Source: Sphingobium sp. DEHP117 (lineage in GTDB: Bacteria; Pseudomonadota; Alphaproteobacteria; Sphingomonadales; Sphingomonadaceae). Taken from it: a stretch of 64,000 nt of DNA. How positions within the stretch are numbered: position 1 is the first letter of the stretch; every line of letters starts with the position of its first letter. A program made the translations under genes and the position numbers. Shown here piece by piece: positions 1 through 10,253 of this stretch. The notes beneath the pieces are model-generated. The model saw only the letters and a program-made list of their open reading frames with translations. It had not been told where the DNA came from and did not search any database. The stretch lies in assembly GCF_030867385.1 (NCBI RefSeq), contig NZ_JAPFBJ010000001.1, positions 992,001-1,056,000 on the forward strand. The letters are read 5' to 3'.

Positions 1-33
1 CCCGCCCTTCCCTGTTTGCTTTTCCGCTATCGC

Positions 34-945
34 TTACGCCGGGCTGTGTGCCTTGGCGGTCGACGCCGCGTGGATCTCGTTGATTGCGCCGCCCAGCGAG
101 CGGTTGAACTCGTCATCAGACATCTGGTGGCGCAAATCTTCGAGCAGCGCGCGGCTGAAGCTCGCGATGATGCCGCGGTTCTTCGCCAGCTCGATGCAGG
201 CCTCCGGGCGCTTGAACCCGCCCGACAGCGCAACGACGCGCAATACCTTGGGGTGGTCGACCAGCGGATCGAACAGCCCCGGCTTGGTGGGGAGCGAGAG
301 CTTGAGCATCACCTGCTGGCCCTCGGGCAGCGCATCGAGCGCTTTCAGCGTCTCTTCGAGCAGGATCTGGTCGCACTCGGCGCGGGTCTCGCTCTTGATG
401 TTCACTTCCGGCTCGATGATCGGCATCATGCCGTGGGAGAGGACCTGGCGGCCCACCTCGAACTGCTGCTTGACCACGGCGGCGATGCCCTCGCGGTTGG
501 CGGAATTGATGACCGAACGCTCCTTGGTGCCGAACACGCCGAGCGCCTTCGCACGGGTGAGCAGCGCGTCCAGTTCCGGCATCGGCTTCATCAGCTGCAC
601 GCCGTTGGCTTCGTCCTCCAGACCCTTGTCGATCTTGATGAAGGGGACGACGCCACGCTCGACCAGCGCTTGCGGTGTCGGCTTGCCGTCGACGGTACCA
701 TCCATGGTGCGCTCAAACAGGATCGCGCCGATCACCTTTTCGCCGGTGAAGCAGGGCGAGGTGATGATGCGGCTGCGCATCGCGTGGATCAGGCCGAACA
801 TCTCCTCGTCGCCGGAATAGGCGTCTTCCTCTATGCCATAGCCCTTCAGCGCCTTGGGGGTGGATCCGCCGCTCTGGTCTAGCGCGGCGATAAAGCCGTT
901 GCCGTCGGCCATCTTGCTGGTCATTTCATCAAACTGCATCTGCAC
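34..945 (-). CDS. fba: Class I fructose-bisphosphate aldolase
   Basis: Cleaves fructose-1,6-bisphosphate to glyceraldehyde-3-phosphate and dihydroxyacetone phosphate, and runs in reverse in gluconeogenesis; cytosolic. The 303-residue protein has the class I (Schiff-base) signatures: LDQSGGSTP at residues 22-30, IEPEV at 177-181 and LKLSLP at 214-219, where Lys215 is the likely Schiff-base lysine. No zinc-binding class II motif is seen. It is the last gene of a minus-strand tkt-gap-pgk-fba block and lies 52 bases after pgk. The start chosen is the first ATG, which leaves a normal family length. The family call is firm; the substrate is inferred from context. Confidence 0.93.
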   Translation of the reverse strand: MQMQFDEMTSKMADGNGFIAALDQSGGSTPKALKGYGIEEDAYSGDEEMFGLIHAMRSRIITSPCFTGEKVIGAILFERTMDGTVDGKPTPQALVERGVVPFIKIDKGLEDEANGVQLMKPMPELDALLTRAKALGVFGTKERSVINSANREGIAAVVKQQFEVGRQVLSHGMMPIIEPEVNIKSETRAECDQILLEETLKALDALPEGQQVMLKLSLPTKPGLFDPLVDHPKVLRVVALSGGFKRPEACIELAKNRGIIASFSRALLEDLRHQMSDDEFNRSLGGAINEIHAASTAKAHSPA

Positions 946-997
946 ATGCTCCGCTTGCTGTGCCGGCCTCGGGCCAGCGTTGTGTCCCCAATTAGGA

Positions 998-2188
998 TCA
1001 GTTCATTAACGCTTTGACACCCGGCAGCTCCTTGCCCTCCATCCATTCGAGGAAGGCACCGCCTGCGGTCGAAACAAAGCTGAAATCGGCGCCCACGCCC
1101 GCATGGTTGAGCGCGGCGACGGTATCCCCGCCCCCCGCCACCGAAGTGAGCGACCCTTCCTTGGTCAGCGCCGCCGCCGTCTGCGCGAGCGCGACCGTCG
1201 CCTTGTCAAACGGCGCGATCTCGAATGCGCCGAGCGGGCCGTTCCACACCAGTGTCTTGCAGGTCTTCAGCACGTCCGCCAGCGCTTCCACCGCCGCCGG
1301 GCCAACGTCGAGGATCATTTCGTCGGCGGCAACCTCATGTACGTTGCAGGTGCGCACCGAGGGCGGGTTCGCCGCAAACTCCTTCGCCACCACCACGTCA
1401 TAGGGCAGATGGATCGTGCATCCTGCCGCATCCGCCGCGTCCATGATCTTCTCGGCAGTCTCGGCCAGATCATGCTCGCACAGCGACTTGCCGACATCGA
1501 CCCCGCGCGCGGCAAGGAAGGTGTTCGCCATGCCACCGCCGATGATGAGATGATCGACCTTGGTGATGAGGTTGGTCAGCACATCGAGCTTGGAAGAGAC
1601 CTTCGCCCCGCCGACCACCGCCGCAACCGGCTTTACCGGGCTGCCGAGCGCCGCCTGAAGCGCGTCCAGCTCCTTCTCCATCGAACGACCGGCAAAGGCC
1701 GGCAGCTTGTGCGCCAGCCCTTCGGTCGAGGCGTGGGCGCGGTGCGCGGCGGAGAAAGCGTCGTTGACGTACAGGTCACCCAGCGCCGCAAAGCGATCGA
1801 TCACGGCAGGATCGTTCTTTTCCTCTCCGCCGAAAAAGCGGGTGTTTTCCAGCACCGCAATGTCGCCGGGCTGAAGGGCAGAGACTGCGGCAGCGTCCCC
1901 TTCCCAATCCACATAGCGCACTGCGCGGCCCAGCACGGCGGCAAATGCGTCCGTAACCTGATTGAGCGAAAACTCGGCGCTAGGCTGACCCTTGGGCCGC
2001 CCAAAGTGGGCGAGCACCAGCACGATCGCGCCCCGGTCAGACAGCTCGTTGACGGTCGGCATGGCCGCACGCAGGCGGGTATCGTCCGTCACCGCGCCAT
2101 CCTTCATCGGCACGTTGAGGTCTTCGCGCACCAGCACCCGCTGGCCGCGGATCTCGCCCATGTCATCAAGTGTCTTGAAGGGTTTCAC
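998..2188 (-). CDS. pgk: Phosphoglycerate kinase
   Basis: Transfers phosphate from 1,3-bisphosphoglycerate to ADP, the first ATP-making step of glycolysis, reversible in gluconeogenesis. The 396-residue length is typical. Visible signatures are the substrate-binding DLNVPM near residue 23, the AHFGRPKG loop, [10 protein letters not shown] in the hinge region and the nucleotide-binding GGGDT loop near the C-terminus. It lies 68 bases after gap, and that gap contains a strong hairpin with a short T-run that could reduce read-through from gap. Confidence 0.97.
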   Translation of the reverse strand: MKPFKTLDDMGEIRGQRVLVREDLNVPMKDGAVTDDTRLRAAMPTVNELSDRGAIVLVLAHFGRPKGQPSAEFSLNQVTDAFAAVLGRAVRYVDWEGDAAAVSALQPGDIAVLENTRFFGGEEKNDPAVIDRFAALGDLYVNDAFSAAHRAHASTEGLAHKLPAFAGRSMEKELDALQAALGSPVKPVAAVVGGAKVSSKLDVLTNLITKVDHLIIGGGMANTFLAARGVDVGKSLCEHDLAETAEKIMDAADAAGCTIHLPYDVVVAKEFAANPPSVRTCNVHEVAADEMILDVGPAAVEALADVLKTCKTLVWNGPLGAFEIAPFDKATVALAQTAAALTKEGSLTSVAGGGDTVAALNHAGVGADFSFVSTAGGAFLEWMEGKELPGVKALMN

Positions 2189-2207
2189 GTCACGCTTTCC
2201 ATATCAT

Positions 2208-2243
2208 GCAAAACCGCCCGCCGATCTGATGAAGGGCGGGCGG
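2208..2243 (-). terminator. Hairpin with T-run between gap and pgk
   Basis: Nine-base perfect inverted repeat: CCGCCCGCC at 2214-2222 and GGCGGGCGG at 2235-2243. Read on the minus strand, the hairpin is followed by TTTT. It resembles an intrinsic terminator or attenuator located inside the gap-pgk run, so pgk may be expressed at a different level from gap. Confidence 0.55.
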
Positions 2244-2256
2244 TCGGTTATTCGGA

Positions 2257-3267
2257 TCAGAGGAACTTCGCCACCACACCCGAGGTGTCGATCATGCGGT
2301 TGGAGAAGCCCCATTCATTGTCGTACCAGCTGAGGACGCGGACGAGGTTGCCGTCGATCACGGCCGTCTCCAGGCTGTCCACGGTCGAGCTGCGCGGATC
2401 GGTGTTGTAGTCGATCGAGACCAGCGGCTCATCCGAATAGCCGAGCACGCCCTTCAATGGCCCATTCTCGGACGCTGCCTTCAGCAGGCCGTTCACCTCG
2501 TCCACGGTGGTCGAGCGCTTGGCGATGAACTTGAGGTCGACGACCGATACGTTCGGCGTCGGCACGCGGACGGACGAACCATCCAGCTTGCCCTTCAGCT
2601 CGGGCAGCACCTCACCCACCGCGCGGGCAGCACCGGTGGTGGTCGGGATCATCGAAACAGCGGCGGCGCGGGCGCGGCGCATGTCCTTGTGCAGTTGATC
2701 CAGGGTGTTCTGGTCGTTGGTATAGCTGTGGATCGTCGTCATGAAGCCCTTTTCGATGCCCACGGCGTCATGCAGCACCTTGGCGAGCGGGGCGAGGCAG
2801 TTGGTCGTGCAGCTGGCATTCGAGATGACGATGTCGTCGGCCGTCAGGCTCTCATGGTTGACGCCGAACACGATGGTCTTGTCTACGCCGGTTGCCGGAG
2901 CGGAGATGACGACGCGCTTGGCGCCAGCGGTGAGGTGGGCCGAAGCCTTCGCCTTGTCGGCAAAGATGCCGGTGCATTCGAGCGCGATCTGCACGCCGTT
3001 CGCCGCGTGGGGCAGGTTGGCGGGGTCGCGCTCGGCGGTCACCTGAATGCGCTTGCCGTTGATGATGAGGTCATTGCCGTCGACCTCGACCGTGCCGGCG
3101 AAATTGCCATGCACGCTGTCGCGCTTGAACAGCAGCGCGTTGGACTTGGCGTCGCCGAGGTCGTTGATGCTCACCAGCTCCAGATCATGGTCGGTGCGCG
3201 AAAGGATCGCGCGGGCGACAAGACGGCCGATGCGGCCAAAACCGTTGATTGCTACTTTGACAGCCAC
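2257..3267 (-). CDS. gap: Glyceraldehyde-3-phosphate dehydrogenase, type I
   Basis: Oxidises glyceraldehyde-3-phosphate to 1,3-bisphosphoglycerate with NAD(P)+. The 336-residue protein begins with the Rossmann motif INGFGRIGR (7-15) and carries the catalytic SCTTNC with Cys153. The ERDPANLP segment (79-86) follows the cofactor domain. The complete C-terminal SWYDNEWG motif is present. It sits between tkt and pgk on the same strand. The start follows from the conserved N-terminus. Confidence 0.97.
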   Translation of the reverse strand: MAVKVAINGFGRIGRLVARAILSRTDHDLELVSINDLGDAKSNALLFKRDSVHGNFAGTVEVDGNDLIINGKRIQVTAERDPANLPHAANGVQIALECTGIFADKAKASAHLTAGAKRVVISAPATGVDKTIVFGVNHESLTADDIVISNASCTTNCLAPLAKVLHDAVGIEKGFMTTIHSYTNDQNTLDQLHKDMRRARAAAVSMIPTTTGAARAVGEVLPELKGKLDGSSVRVPTPNVSVVDLKFIAKRSTTVDEVNGLLKAASENGPLKGVLGYSDEPLVSIDYNTDPRSSTVDSLETAVIDGNLVRVLSWYDNEWGFSNRMIDTSGVVAKFL

Positions 3268-3300
3268 TGTTCTAGCTCCTGCTTGTTATTGCGTATTCAT

Positions 3301-5271
3301 TCAGTCGTTAAGTGCCGCAACGATCTGCGGCGTGATCTTTTCCGCGGTCAGGCCGAAATGGTCATACAGCGCCTCGATGGGGGCAGACGCGCCGAACGTG
3401 TCTATGCCGAAGCGCAGGCCGTTGATCCCGGTGATGGCTTCCCAGCCGAAGGTCGTGCCCGCCTCGATCGAGACGCGCAGCACATGGTGCGGCAGAATCT
3501 CGTCACGATAGGTTTCCGGCTGCGCCATGAAGCGGCTCCACGACGGCATAGAGACGACATCCGCGCCGATGCCGTGCGTCTCCAGATTGAGCGCCACCTG
3601 CATCGCAATCTCGACCTCGGACCCGGTGGCGACGATCACCACCTTACGATCCTCCTCAGAGGAAAACAGTGTGTAGGCCCCGCGTGCGCAGCGGTTCTCG
3701 GCTGCTTCGGTGCGCAGTTGCGGCAGGTTCTGGCGGGTCAGCGCCAGCACCGAGGGGGTGTTTTCGTTGCGCAGCGCCAGCTCCCAGCACTCTGCCGTCT
3801 CGATCACGTCCGCCGGGCGGAACACCTCGAGATTGGGGATCATGCGCATAGACATCACATGCTCGATTGGCTGGTGCGTCGGGCCGTCCTCGCCCAGCCC
3901 GATGCTGTCATGCGTCAACACATAGACCACGCGCTGGCGCTGAATCGCGGACATGCGGATCGCGTTGCGGCAATAGTCTGAAAACACCAGAAACGTGCCG
4001 CCATAGGGAATGATGCCGCCATGCAGCGCCATGCCGTTCATCGCGGCAGACATGCCGAACTCGCGGATGCCGTAGTAGACATAGCGGCCGTCGTAGCTGT
4101 CAGGCCCAAAGGGCGCAGTCGCCTTGGTCTTGGTGTTGTTGGACCCGGTTAGGTCCGCCGAACCGCCAACCATTTCCGGCACGGCGGCAGTGAGCACTTC
4201 CAGCGCCATTTCAGAAGCCTTGCGGGTGGCGACCTTTTTCGGGTCTGCCATCAGGCCGTCGATATAGCCCTTGAGGCCAAGATCGCCCGTCGGCAGCTCA
4301 CCCGCCATGCGGCGCTCGAACTCCGCCTTGTTGGCAGAAGCTGCAAGGCGCGCTTCCCAATCGGCACGGGCCGCATCGCCCCGCTCGCCTGCCTTTTCCC
4401 ACTCGGCCTTGATGTCCGCCGGAATCTCGAACGGCGCATACGCCCAGCCCAGCTCGGCGCGCGCGGCGGCGATTTCATCTCCACCCAGCGGTGAGCCATG
4501 CACGCTGTGGCCGCCCTGCTTGTTCGGAGCGCCCTTGCCGATGATCGTACGGCAGGCGACAAGGCTCGGGCGCGGATCGGCGGCGGCTTCGGCAAGCGCG
4601 CGACGGATGTCGGCAAAGTCATGCCCGTCACAGCTCACCACATGCCAGCCGGTGGCAACATAGCGCGCCTTGATATCTTCGCTCGACGACATGCTTACGT
4701 CGCCGTCGATGGTGATGCGGTTGTCGTCCCACAGCACATTCAGGCGGCCAAGCTGCAGATGCCCGGCAAGGCCGATTGCCTCATGGTTGATGCCTTCCAT
4801 CAGGCAGCCATCGCCCGCGATCACCCAGGTCCTGTGATCGACCAGCTCATCCCCGAACACACCGTTGAGGTGCCGTTCGGCCATCGCCATGCCGACGGCC
4901 ATAGCCAGCCCCTGCCCCAGCGGCCCCGTGGTGCATTCCACGCCCGGCAGCTCGAAATTCTCCGGATGGCCCGCGCAGGGGCTATGCAGCTGGCGGAAAT
5001 TGCGGATGTCCTCGATCGTCGGCCGTGCATAGCCGCTGAGGTGCAGCAGCGCATAGATGAGCATCGAGCCGTGCCCGGCCGACAGCACGAAACGGTCCCG
5101 ATCCGCCCAGTGCGGGGCGGAAGCATCGAATTTCAGGAAATCACGAAACAGCACCGTGGCGACATCGGCCATACCCATGGGCATGCCGGGGTGGCCGCTA
5201 TTGGCCGCCTGCACCGCATCCATGGCGAGCACCCGTATCGCGTTGGCCAGCGTCTGTTCGGAAATGCTCAT
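3301..5271 (-). CDS. tkt: Transketolase
   Basis: Thiamine-diphosphate enzyme of the non-oxidative pentose phosphate pathway that moves two-carbon units between sugar phosphates. The 656-residue product has the TPP-binding GDGCLMEG segment, the invariant early SGHPG, the central domain around THDSIGLGEDGPTHQPIEH, and the C-terminal domain. The reading frame is open up to 5388, but the conserved start MSISEQTLA at 5271 gives normal family length, so the extra 39 residues are not counted. It is the first gene of tkt-gap-pgk-fba. Confidence 0.96.
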   Translation of the reverse strand: MSISEQTLANAIRVLAMDAVQAANSGHPGMPMGMADVATVLFRDFLKFDASAPHWADRDRFVLSAGHGSMLIYALLHLSGYARPTIEDIRNFRQLHSPCAGHPENFELPGVECTTGPLGQGLAMAVGMAMAERHLNGVFGDELVDHRTWVIAGDGCLMEGINHEAIGLAGHLQLGRLNVLWDDNRITIDGDVSMSSSEDIKARYVATGWHVVSCDGHDFADIRRALAEAAADPRPSLVACRTIIGKGAPNKQGGHSVHGSPLGGDEIAAARAELGWAYAPFEIPADIKAEWEKAGERGDAARADWEARLAASANKAEFERRMAGELPTGDLGLKGYIDGLMADPKKVATRKASEMALEVLTAAVPEMVGGSADLTGSNNTKTKATAPFGPDSYDGRYVYYGIREFGMSAAMNGMALHGGIIPYGGTFLVFSDYCRNAIRMSAIQRQRVVYVLTHDSIGLGEDGPTHQPIEHVMSMRMIPNLEVFRPADVIETAECWELALRNENTPSVLALTRQNLPQLRTEAAENRCARGAYTLFSSEEDRKVVIVATGSEVEIAMQVALNLETHGIGADVVSMPSWSRFMAQPETYRDEILPHHVLRVSIEAGTTFGWEAITGINGLRFGIDTFGASAPIEALYDHFGLTAEKITPQIVAALND

Positions 5272-5465
5272 CGGACGAATGCTTTCGTGCGCGGGGTTGG
5301 CGGGCGCGCCCGCGTAGATAGCGAGTCGCAGGCTTGCGCGGTTCCTTTGTCCCGCTATCCGTGAGTCGTCAACCGCGGCAACCATCATTTGCGCTGTTGT
5401 CCAGTTGGAAAAGGGTGCAATCTGGGTGCTTGTGCCGAGTTTAAAGATGTTGCTATGACCGGACC

Positions 5466-5654
5466 ATGGCAGGCCAAACCCTCAATGATGCGCTAGACCG
5501 GCTCGATCGCGCGGTCGCAGGCGCGGAGACCGCGCTTCTCCGGCAACATGCAGACGTGCAGACCCGCGTTGCCCAGAAAGACGCCGCCATGCGTCAGGCA
5601 GTGGGGGAACTGGACGCACTCATCGCCTCCCTGGGCGGAGGGCGTGATGGCTGA
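5466..5654 (+). CDS. Small coiled-coil-like protein upstream of zapA
   Basis: A 62-residue protein, rich in Ala, Asp, Arg and Gln with heptad-like spacing (LDRLDRAVAGAETALL), so probably one long helix. Its stop overlaps the zapA start by 8 bases, suggesting translational coupling. Small helical proteins commonly precede zapA in alphaproteobacteria, but no family name is claimed. The role is unknown; a link to ZapA or division is inferred from position only. Confidence 0.6.
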   Translation: MAGQTLNDALDRLDRAVAGAETALLRQHADVQTRVAQKDAAMRQAVGELDALIASLGGGRDG

Positions 5655-5994
5655 AGTCACGCTGGACATAGCGGGCCGACACTATGACGTGCACTGCCGC
5701 GATGGCGAGGAAGGGCAGCTCCGCCGCCTCGCCGCCATCATCGACGAGAAAACCGCCGTCGCCCGGCGCGCTTCGCCGGGTCTCACCGAGGTACGCCAGC
5801 TGCTGTTTGCGGCGATCCTGCTGGCCGACGAGCTGCATGACCTGCGTGGACAAGGGAAGGCGCAGGGCGCGCTCGATCTTTCCCCCGGGCAGGGTGGTGT
5901 TGACGAACAGGCGGCCGCAGCACGGATAGAGGCTATCGCCGCGCGCCTCGAATCCCTCACGCAAAAGCTTGCAGGCGGGGCCAGCGCACCCTAA
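5647..5994 (+). CDS. zapA: Cell division protein ZapA
   Basis: Cytosolic FtsZ-ring stabiliser. The 115-residue protein has the N-terminal ZapA fold (VTLDIAGRHYDVHC, then LRRLAAIIDEK) and a C-terminal helix rich in Ala and Glu that forms a coiled coil. The ATG at 5647 is chosen because the longer in-frame extension has non-family sequence and overlaps the preceding gene. The order zapA - 6S RNA - folate cyclo-ligase is widely conserved in proteobacteria and supports the call. Confidence 0.9.
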   Translation: MAEVTLDIAGRHYDVHCRDGEEGQLRRLAAIIDEKTAVARRASPGLTEVRQLLFAAILLADELHDLRGQGKAQGALDLSPGQGGVDEQAAAARIEAIAARLESLTQKLAGGASAP

Positions 5995-6180
5995 GTAGGT
6001 CAGTGGCGGGTACTGCCCGGCACGAGCCTTTGCGAACATCCCTGAGGCGATATCACATCCAAGGGGGCTGTCCCTGTGCGGGTCGTGGCCCGACATATAT
6101 GGTCCCCACCTGACGTTGAGGCGTCAGAGGATATTCCGGCAAACGACCACGGCGGTCCCGCCAACCGCCATTCCGTTGAT
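5990..6180 (+). ncRNA. ssrS: 6S RNA (probable ssrS), ends approximate
   Basis: The roughly 230-base gap between zapA and the 5-formyltetrahydrofolate cyclo-ligase gene is the standard proteobacterial site of 6S RNA, which binds sigma-70 RNA polymerase in stationary phase. The gap is GC-rich, lacks a convincing gene and has long-range complementarity, for example AGGTCAG near 5996 with CTGAC near 6111. The call rests mainly on synteny. Boundaries are estimates; a covariance-model search for 6S RNA would settle it. Confidence 0.6.
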
Positions 6181-6202
6181 ACGGGCCTGCAAAGCGCGAT
6201 CT

Positions 6203-6252
6203 TCTGCGCTCCGGTGCTCACGTGCATTTGAGCACGCTGCGCTCCGGTGCTC
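6203..6252 (+). repeat. Short duplicated motif and hairpin before the folate cyclo-ligase gene
   Basis: The string GCGCTCCGGTGCTC occurs twice, at about 6206-6219 and 6239-6252. Between the copies GTGCTC and GAGCAC can pair in a small hairpin (about 6214-6235). It may belong to the 3' part of the 6S transcript or to the leader of the next gene. Confidence 0.45.
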
Positions 6253-6311
6253 GAACATCACACTTTTCGGCTCCGTCTGAACGGAATGCCAACATTTCGC
6301 CGGGGCACATT

Positions 6312-6887
6312 TTGAACGATCCTCAGAACAAATCCGCCCTGCGCCTGTCCGCTCGTGCCACGCGCGCGGCGTTCGTGGCGGGGCTGGACCAAATGGCTCA
6401 CCGCCTCGCCTTTCGCGCGCTGCCCAGCCCCGTGCGCGCACTGCTGTCAGACCGGCGGATGATCGCGCTCTATGTCGCGATGAACGACGAAGCCCCCGCC
6501 TTGCGCCTGGCCGAGGCGCTGTTGGCAGAAGGCAAGGCATTATGCCTGCCGCGTACGGTGGACCGCAGGGGCACCATGGAGTTTCGCGCATGGGCGCCCG
6601 GCGATGCGCTGGAGGACGGGCCGTTCGGCACCCGACACCCTCCGGCTACCGCGCCCCTCTGCCACCCGGATGCAATCATCGCGCCCTTGCTGGCGTTTGA
6701 TGAGCGGCTGATGCGGCTCGGCCAAGGTGGCGGCTATTATGACCGCGCCTTCGCCCGTTATGAAGGCGCGCTGCGCATCGGCCTCGGCTGGTCGGTGCAG
6801 CAGGTGGAGGAGGTGCCGTCCGATCCGTGGGACGTGCCGCTGCATCTTGTCATAACAGAGCGCAGCCTGATAGAGCCAGCCGCATGA
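6312..6887 (+). CDS. 5-formyltetrahydrofolate cyclo-ligase
   Basis: ATP-dependent conversion of 5-formyl-THF to 5,10-methenyl-THF in one-carbon metabolism (ygfA/fau family). The family core is present: the N-terminal basic helix with LRLSARATRA, the mid-region RTVDRRGTMEF and the C-terminal RLGQGGGYYDRAFA motif that binds nucleotide and folate. No ATG fits upstream. I chose TTG at 6312, six bases after a GGGG, giving 191 residues; GTG at 6222 is possible but would reach into the 6S region. Its stop overlaps the next gene by 4 bases. Confidence 0.88.
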   Translation: MNDPQNKSALRLSARATRAAFVAGLDQMAHRLAFRALPSPVRALLSDRRMIALYVAMNDEAPALRLAEALLAEGKALCLPRTVDRRGTMEFRAWAPGDALEDGPFGTRHPPATAPLCHPDAIIAPLLAFDERLMRLGQGGGYYDRAFARYEGALRIGLGWSVQQVEEVPSDPWDVPLHLVITERSLIEPAA

Positions 6888-7108
6888 TCGGCGCCCCTCC
6901 ACCGCCAAGCTGGCGCAAGCCAGCGGGTATGTTTGCGATACTTGCGCTCATCGCGCTCTGGGCTTTCGTCATCGGCAGCCTGTCCGAGCCTTTGGCCCGC
7001 CTTCCCGGTTGGGCGCAGATACCGATCTACGTGGTAAGCGGGATCGTCTGGATCATGCCCCTGAAGCCGCTTCTGCAATGGATGGAGACGGGGCGCTGGA
7101 AGGCCTGA
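6884..7108 (+). CDS. DUF2842-like small membrane protein
   Basis: A 74-residue protein with two predicted membrane segments (about residues 15-33 and 43-60) after a proline-rich N-terminus. Length and pattern fit the alphaproteobacterial DUF2842 group, whose function is unknown. The ATG at 6884 overlaps the previous stop (ATGA), so it is probably co-translated with the folate gene. The family assignment is from memory of the pattern. Confidence 0.65.
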   Translation: MIGAPPPPSWRKPAGMFAILALIALWAFVIGSLSEPLARLPGWAQIPIYVVSGIVWIMPLKPLLQWMETGRWKA

Positions 7109-7187
7109 AAGCCTTTCAGCAATAATTACGCGGCGGGTGTTGACAGCATCCTCCCCATCCGATAGCTGGCCCCTCCACACCTGATGC

Positions 7188-7264
<77 letters not shown>

Positions 7265-7268
7265 TATC

Positions 7269-7287
7269 CTGCGGTTTTTTACCGCAG
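7269..7287 (+). terminator. Hairpin after tRNA-Asp
   Basis: CTGCGGT (7269-7275) pairs with ACCGCAG (7281-7287) around a loop of five T residues, directly after the tRNA. It could help end or process the tRNA transcript. There is no downstream T-tract, so termination by itself is uncertain. Confidence 0.4.
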
Positions 7288-7352
7288 AGACAGGGTAGCT
7301 CCCTCCCGCAATTTGTAGGAACCTGGCGCCGCCGCGCGACCGTTGGTTTGGC

Positions 7353-8492
<1,140 letters not shown>

Positions 8493-8524
8493 TCATCCCC
8501 CGAAATCATTCAGAAGGCCTGCAT

Positions 8525-8675
8525 GAATCCTCGGATTCCGTGCGTCAAGCTCGGTAAACTTGGTTAATTTTTCGTTATATCGCGCGTGGATGAGTCCGAA
8601 CCGGGAACACGGCCAGATGTAGAGTCACGACGATTCGCGCGGACTCAACATATGGGGGTGTGGCGAAAAAGACTC
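8525..8675. promoter_or_regulatory. Cluster of seven GANTC sites between ccrM and rnhB
   Basis: GANTC sites begin at 8525 (GAATC), 8534 (GATTC), 8592 (GAGTC), 8622 (GAGTC), 8632 (GATTC), 8642 (GACTC) and 8671 (GACTC). Random sequence would hold about one per 256 bases. Three of them are spaced exactly 10 bases apart. The region contains the ccrM promoter, so the sites are likely methylation-sensitive control elements. Confidence 0.75.
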
Positions 8676-8701
8676 AGCGCGCAGAGCCTTGCAAAATATT
8701 T

Positions 8702-9283
8702 TCAGAGCAGCTCCAGCTGCGCCACTGGCGCGAAGCTGCGGCGGTGTAGCGGGGTTGGTCCATGCTCGCGCAGCGCCGCGAGATGGTCGGCGGTGCCATA
8801 GCCTTTGTTGCGCTCCCACCCATAATGCGGGTGCACCCGCGCCGCCTCGCGCATCAGCGCGTCGCGATGCTCCTTGGCGACGATCGACGCAGCGGATATG
8901 CACGGCTCGATCGCGTCACCGCCGACAATCGCCCGCGCCTGCCAACGCCACTCAGGCCGCCGACCATGTGGCGTCAGATTGCCGTCCACCAGCACTTGCA
9001 GCGGGTCGCAGCCGATCTTGGCGCACAAACCCTCCACCGCCAGCGTCATCGCCAGCATCGTCGCGCCGAAGATGTTGAGCCGGTCGATCTCGGCGACATC
9101 AACCACGCCAACCGCCCAGTGGCACCGCCGCCTGATCGTCTCGGCAAGGGTCGCGCGTCGCGCTTCGGGAATTTTCTTGCTGTCGTCCAGCCCGGCGGGG
9201 CGCGGTTTGCACAGTATCACCGCCGCCGCAACCACCGGCCCGGCAAGAGGCCCCCTGCCCGCCTCGTCAACCCCGGCGATCAT
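8702..9283 (-). CDS. rnhB: Ribonuclease HII
   Basis: Removes RNA from RNA-DNA hybrids and single ribonucleotides from DNA. The 193-residue protein opens with GVDEAGRGPLAGPVV, where Asp6 and Glu7 are metal ligands, and has the later acidic site within the VDGN segment. Its start overlaps the thiD stop by 4 bases, making it the last gene of glmM-DUF1272-thiD-rnhB. A gap of 212 bases separates it from ccrM. Confidence 0.95.
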   Translation of the reverse strand: MIAGVDEAGRGPLAGPVVAAAVILCKPRPAGLDDSKKIPEARRATLAETIRRRCHWAVGVVDVAEIDRLNIFGATMLAMTLAVEGLCAKIGCDPLQVLVDGNLTPHGRRPEWRWQARAIVGGDAIEPCISAASIVAKEHRDALMREAARVHPHYGWERNKGYGTADHLAALREHGPTPLHRRSFAPVAQLELL

Positions 9284-10032
9284 GAAAACCGCTCCGCCGG
9301 AAAGCCCATCGGGCCATGCCCCTGCCCCAACCCCGGCGCACAGGACAAGGCCGCACGGACATAGGCGCGCGCGCGGGCGATGGCATCGGGCAGGCTCATG
9401 CCCTGCGCCAGGCCCGTGGCAATGCCGGATGCCAGCGTGCAGCCGGTACCGTGCGTGTGGAGCGTATCGATCCGCGCGTCCTGCCAGAGCGTCTCCGCTC
9501 CATCAGCCGCAATCAGCCGGTCGGTAAGGAGGTCACTCGTCCCATGCCCGCCCTTCACCAGCAGCGCGCAGCCATGCGCCCGTACCGCATCCTCTCCGCC
9601 CAGCGCCGCCAGCTCTGGTAGATTGGGCGTGGTGAGCGTGGCAATGCACATCAGGCGGGTAAAGGCCGCGATGGTATCGCTATCCGCCAGCGCGGAGCCG
9701 CTCGTCGCCACCATCACCGGATCGAACACGATGGGCACGCCCGCAAGCCGCTCTAGCTCCCCCGCCACCGCCTGCGCCGTCGCTGCCGAGCCGATCATGC
9801 CGATCTTCACAGCGTCTACGCCAATGTCGGACAGCACGGCATTCATCTGTGCCACCACCATCTCCGTCGGCACCGGATGAACCGCGTCAACCCCCAGCGT
9901 ATTCTGAGCCGTGATGGCGGTGATGGCCGTCATCGCATGCCCGCCCAGCGCGGAGACGGCCTTGATATCCGCCTGTATGCCCGCCCCGCCGCCGCTGTCA
10001 GACCCGGCGATGATGAGGACGCGGGCGATCAT
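9280..10032 (-). CDS. thiD: Hydroxymethylpyrimidine/phosphomethylpyrimidine kinase
   Basis: Phosphorylates HMP and HMP-phosphate for thiamine synthesis or salvage. The 250-residue ribokinase-fold protein has IAGSDSGGGAGIQADIK at its N-terminus and the GTGCTLASGIA catalytic/anion-hole motif near the C-terminus. The ATG at 10032 is chosen because the conserved N-terminus begins there and it overlaps the previous stop by 4 bases. No TPP riboswitch is visible, consistent with an internal operon position. Confidence 0.94.
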   Translation of the reverse strand: MIARVLIIAGSDSGGGAGIQADIKAVSALGGHAMTAITAITAQNTLGVDAVHPVPTEMVVAQMNAVLSDIGVDAVKIGMIGSAATAQAVAGELERLAGVPIVFDPVMVATSGSALADSDTIAAFTRLMCIATLTTPNLPELAALGGEDAVRAHGCALLVKGGHGTSDLLTDRLIAADGAETLWQDARIDTLHTHGTGCTLASGIATGLAQGMSLPDAIARARAYVRAALSCAPGLGQGHGPMGFPAERFS

Positions 10033-10253
10033 ATCTTGTGATAGCGTGTGGTGGATGCCGGGTTTGCGGCAAGTGCCTTGCCAGTGCGCGTGGGCCTGTC
10101 GAGCAGTTCCCCGCCGCAATTGGGGCATCGGTCATCCAGCGCCTCGGCGCATTCGGCGCAAAATGTGCACTCGAACGAACAGATGAACGCCCCGCCCGCA
10201 TCCGCCGGAAGATCGACGCCGCAGCGTTCGCAATCCGGCCGCATTTCCAGCAT
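10029..10253 (-). CDS. DUF1272-like zinc-ribbon protein
   Basis: A 74-residue protein with eight cysteines at 8, 11, 25, 29, 32, 35, 43 and 46, arranged as paired Cys clusters suited to bind two metals, most likely zinc. It starts [11 protein letters not shown], the pattern of the DUF1272 family. It is joined by overlaps on both sides (1 base with glmM, 4 bases with thiD), so it is tightly co-expressed. Function unknown. Confidence 0.8.
   Translation of the reverse strand: MLEMRPDCERCGVDLPADAGGAFICSFECTFCAECAEALDDRCPNCGGELLDRPTRTGKALAANPASTTRYHKI

Noticed and set aside
16..882. Long open frames on the plus strand opposite fba, and similar ones opposite pgk, tkt, glmM and narG
   Set aside because: High GC content opens antisense frames; the minus-strand (or real-strand) proteins have clear family motifs while these have none.
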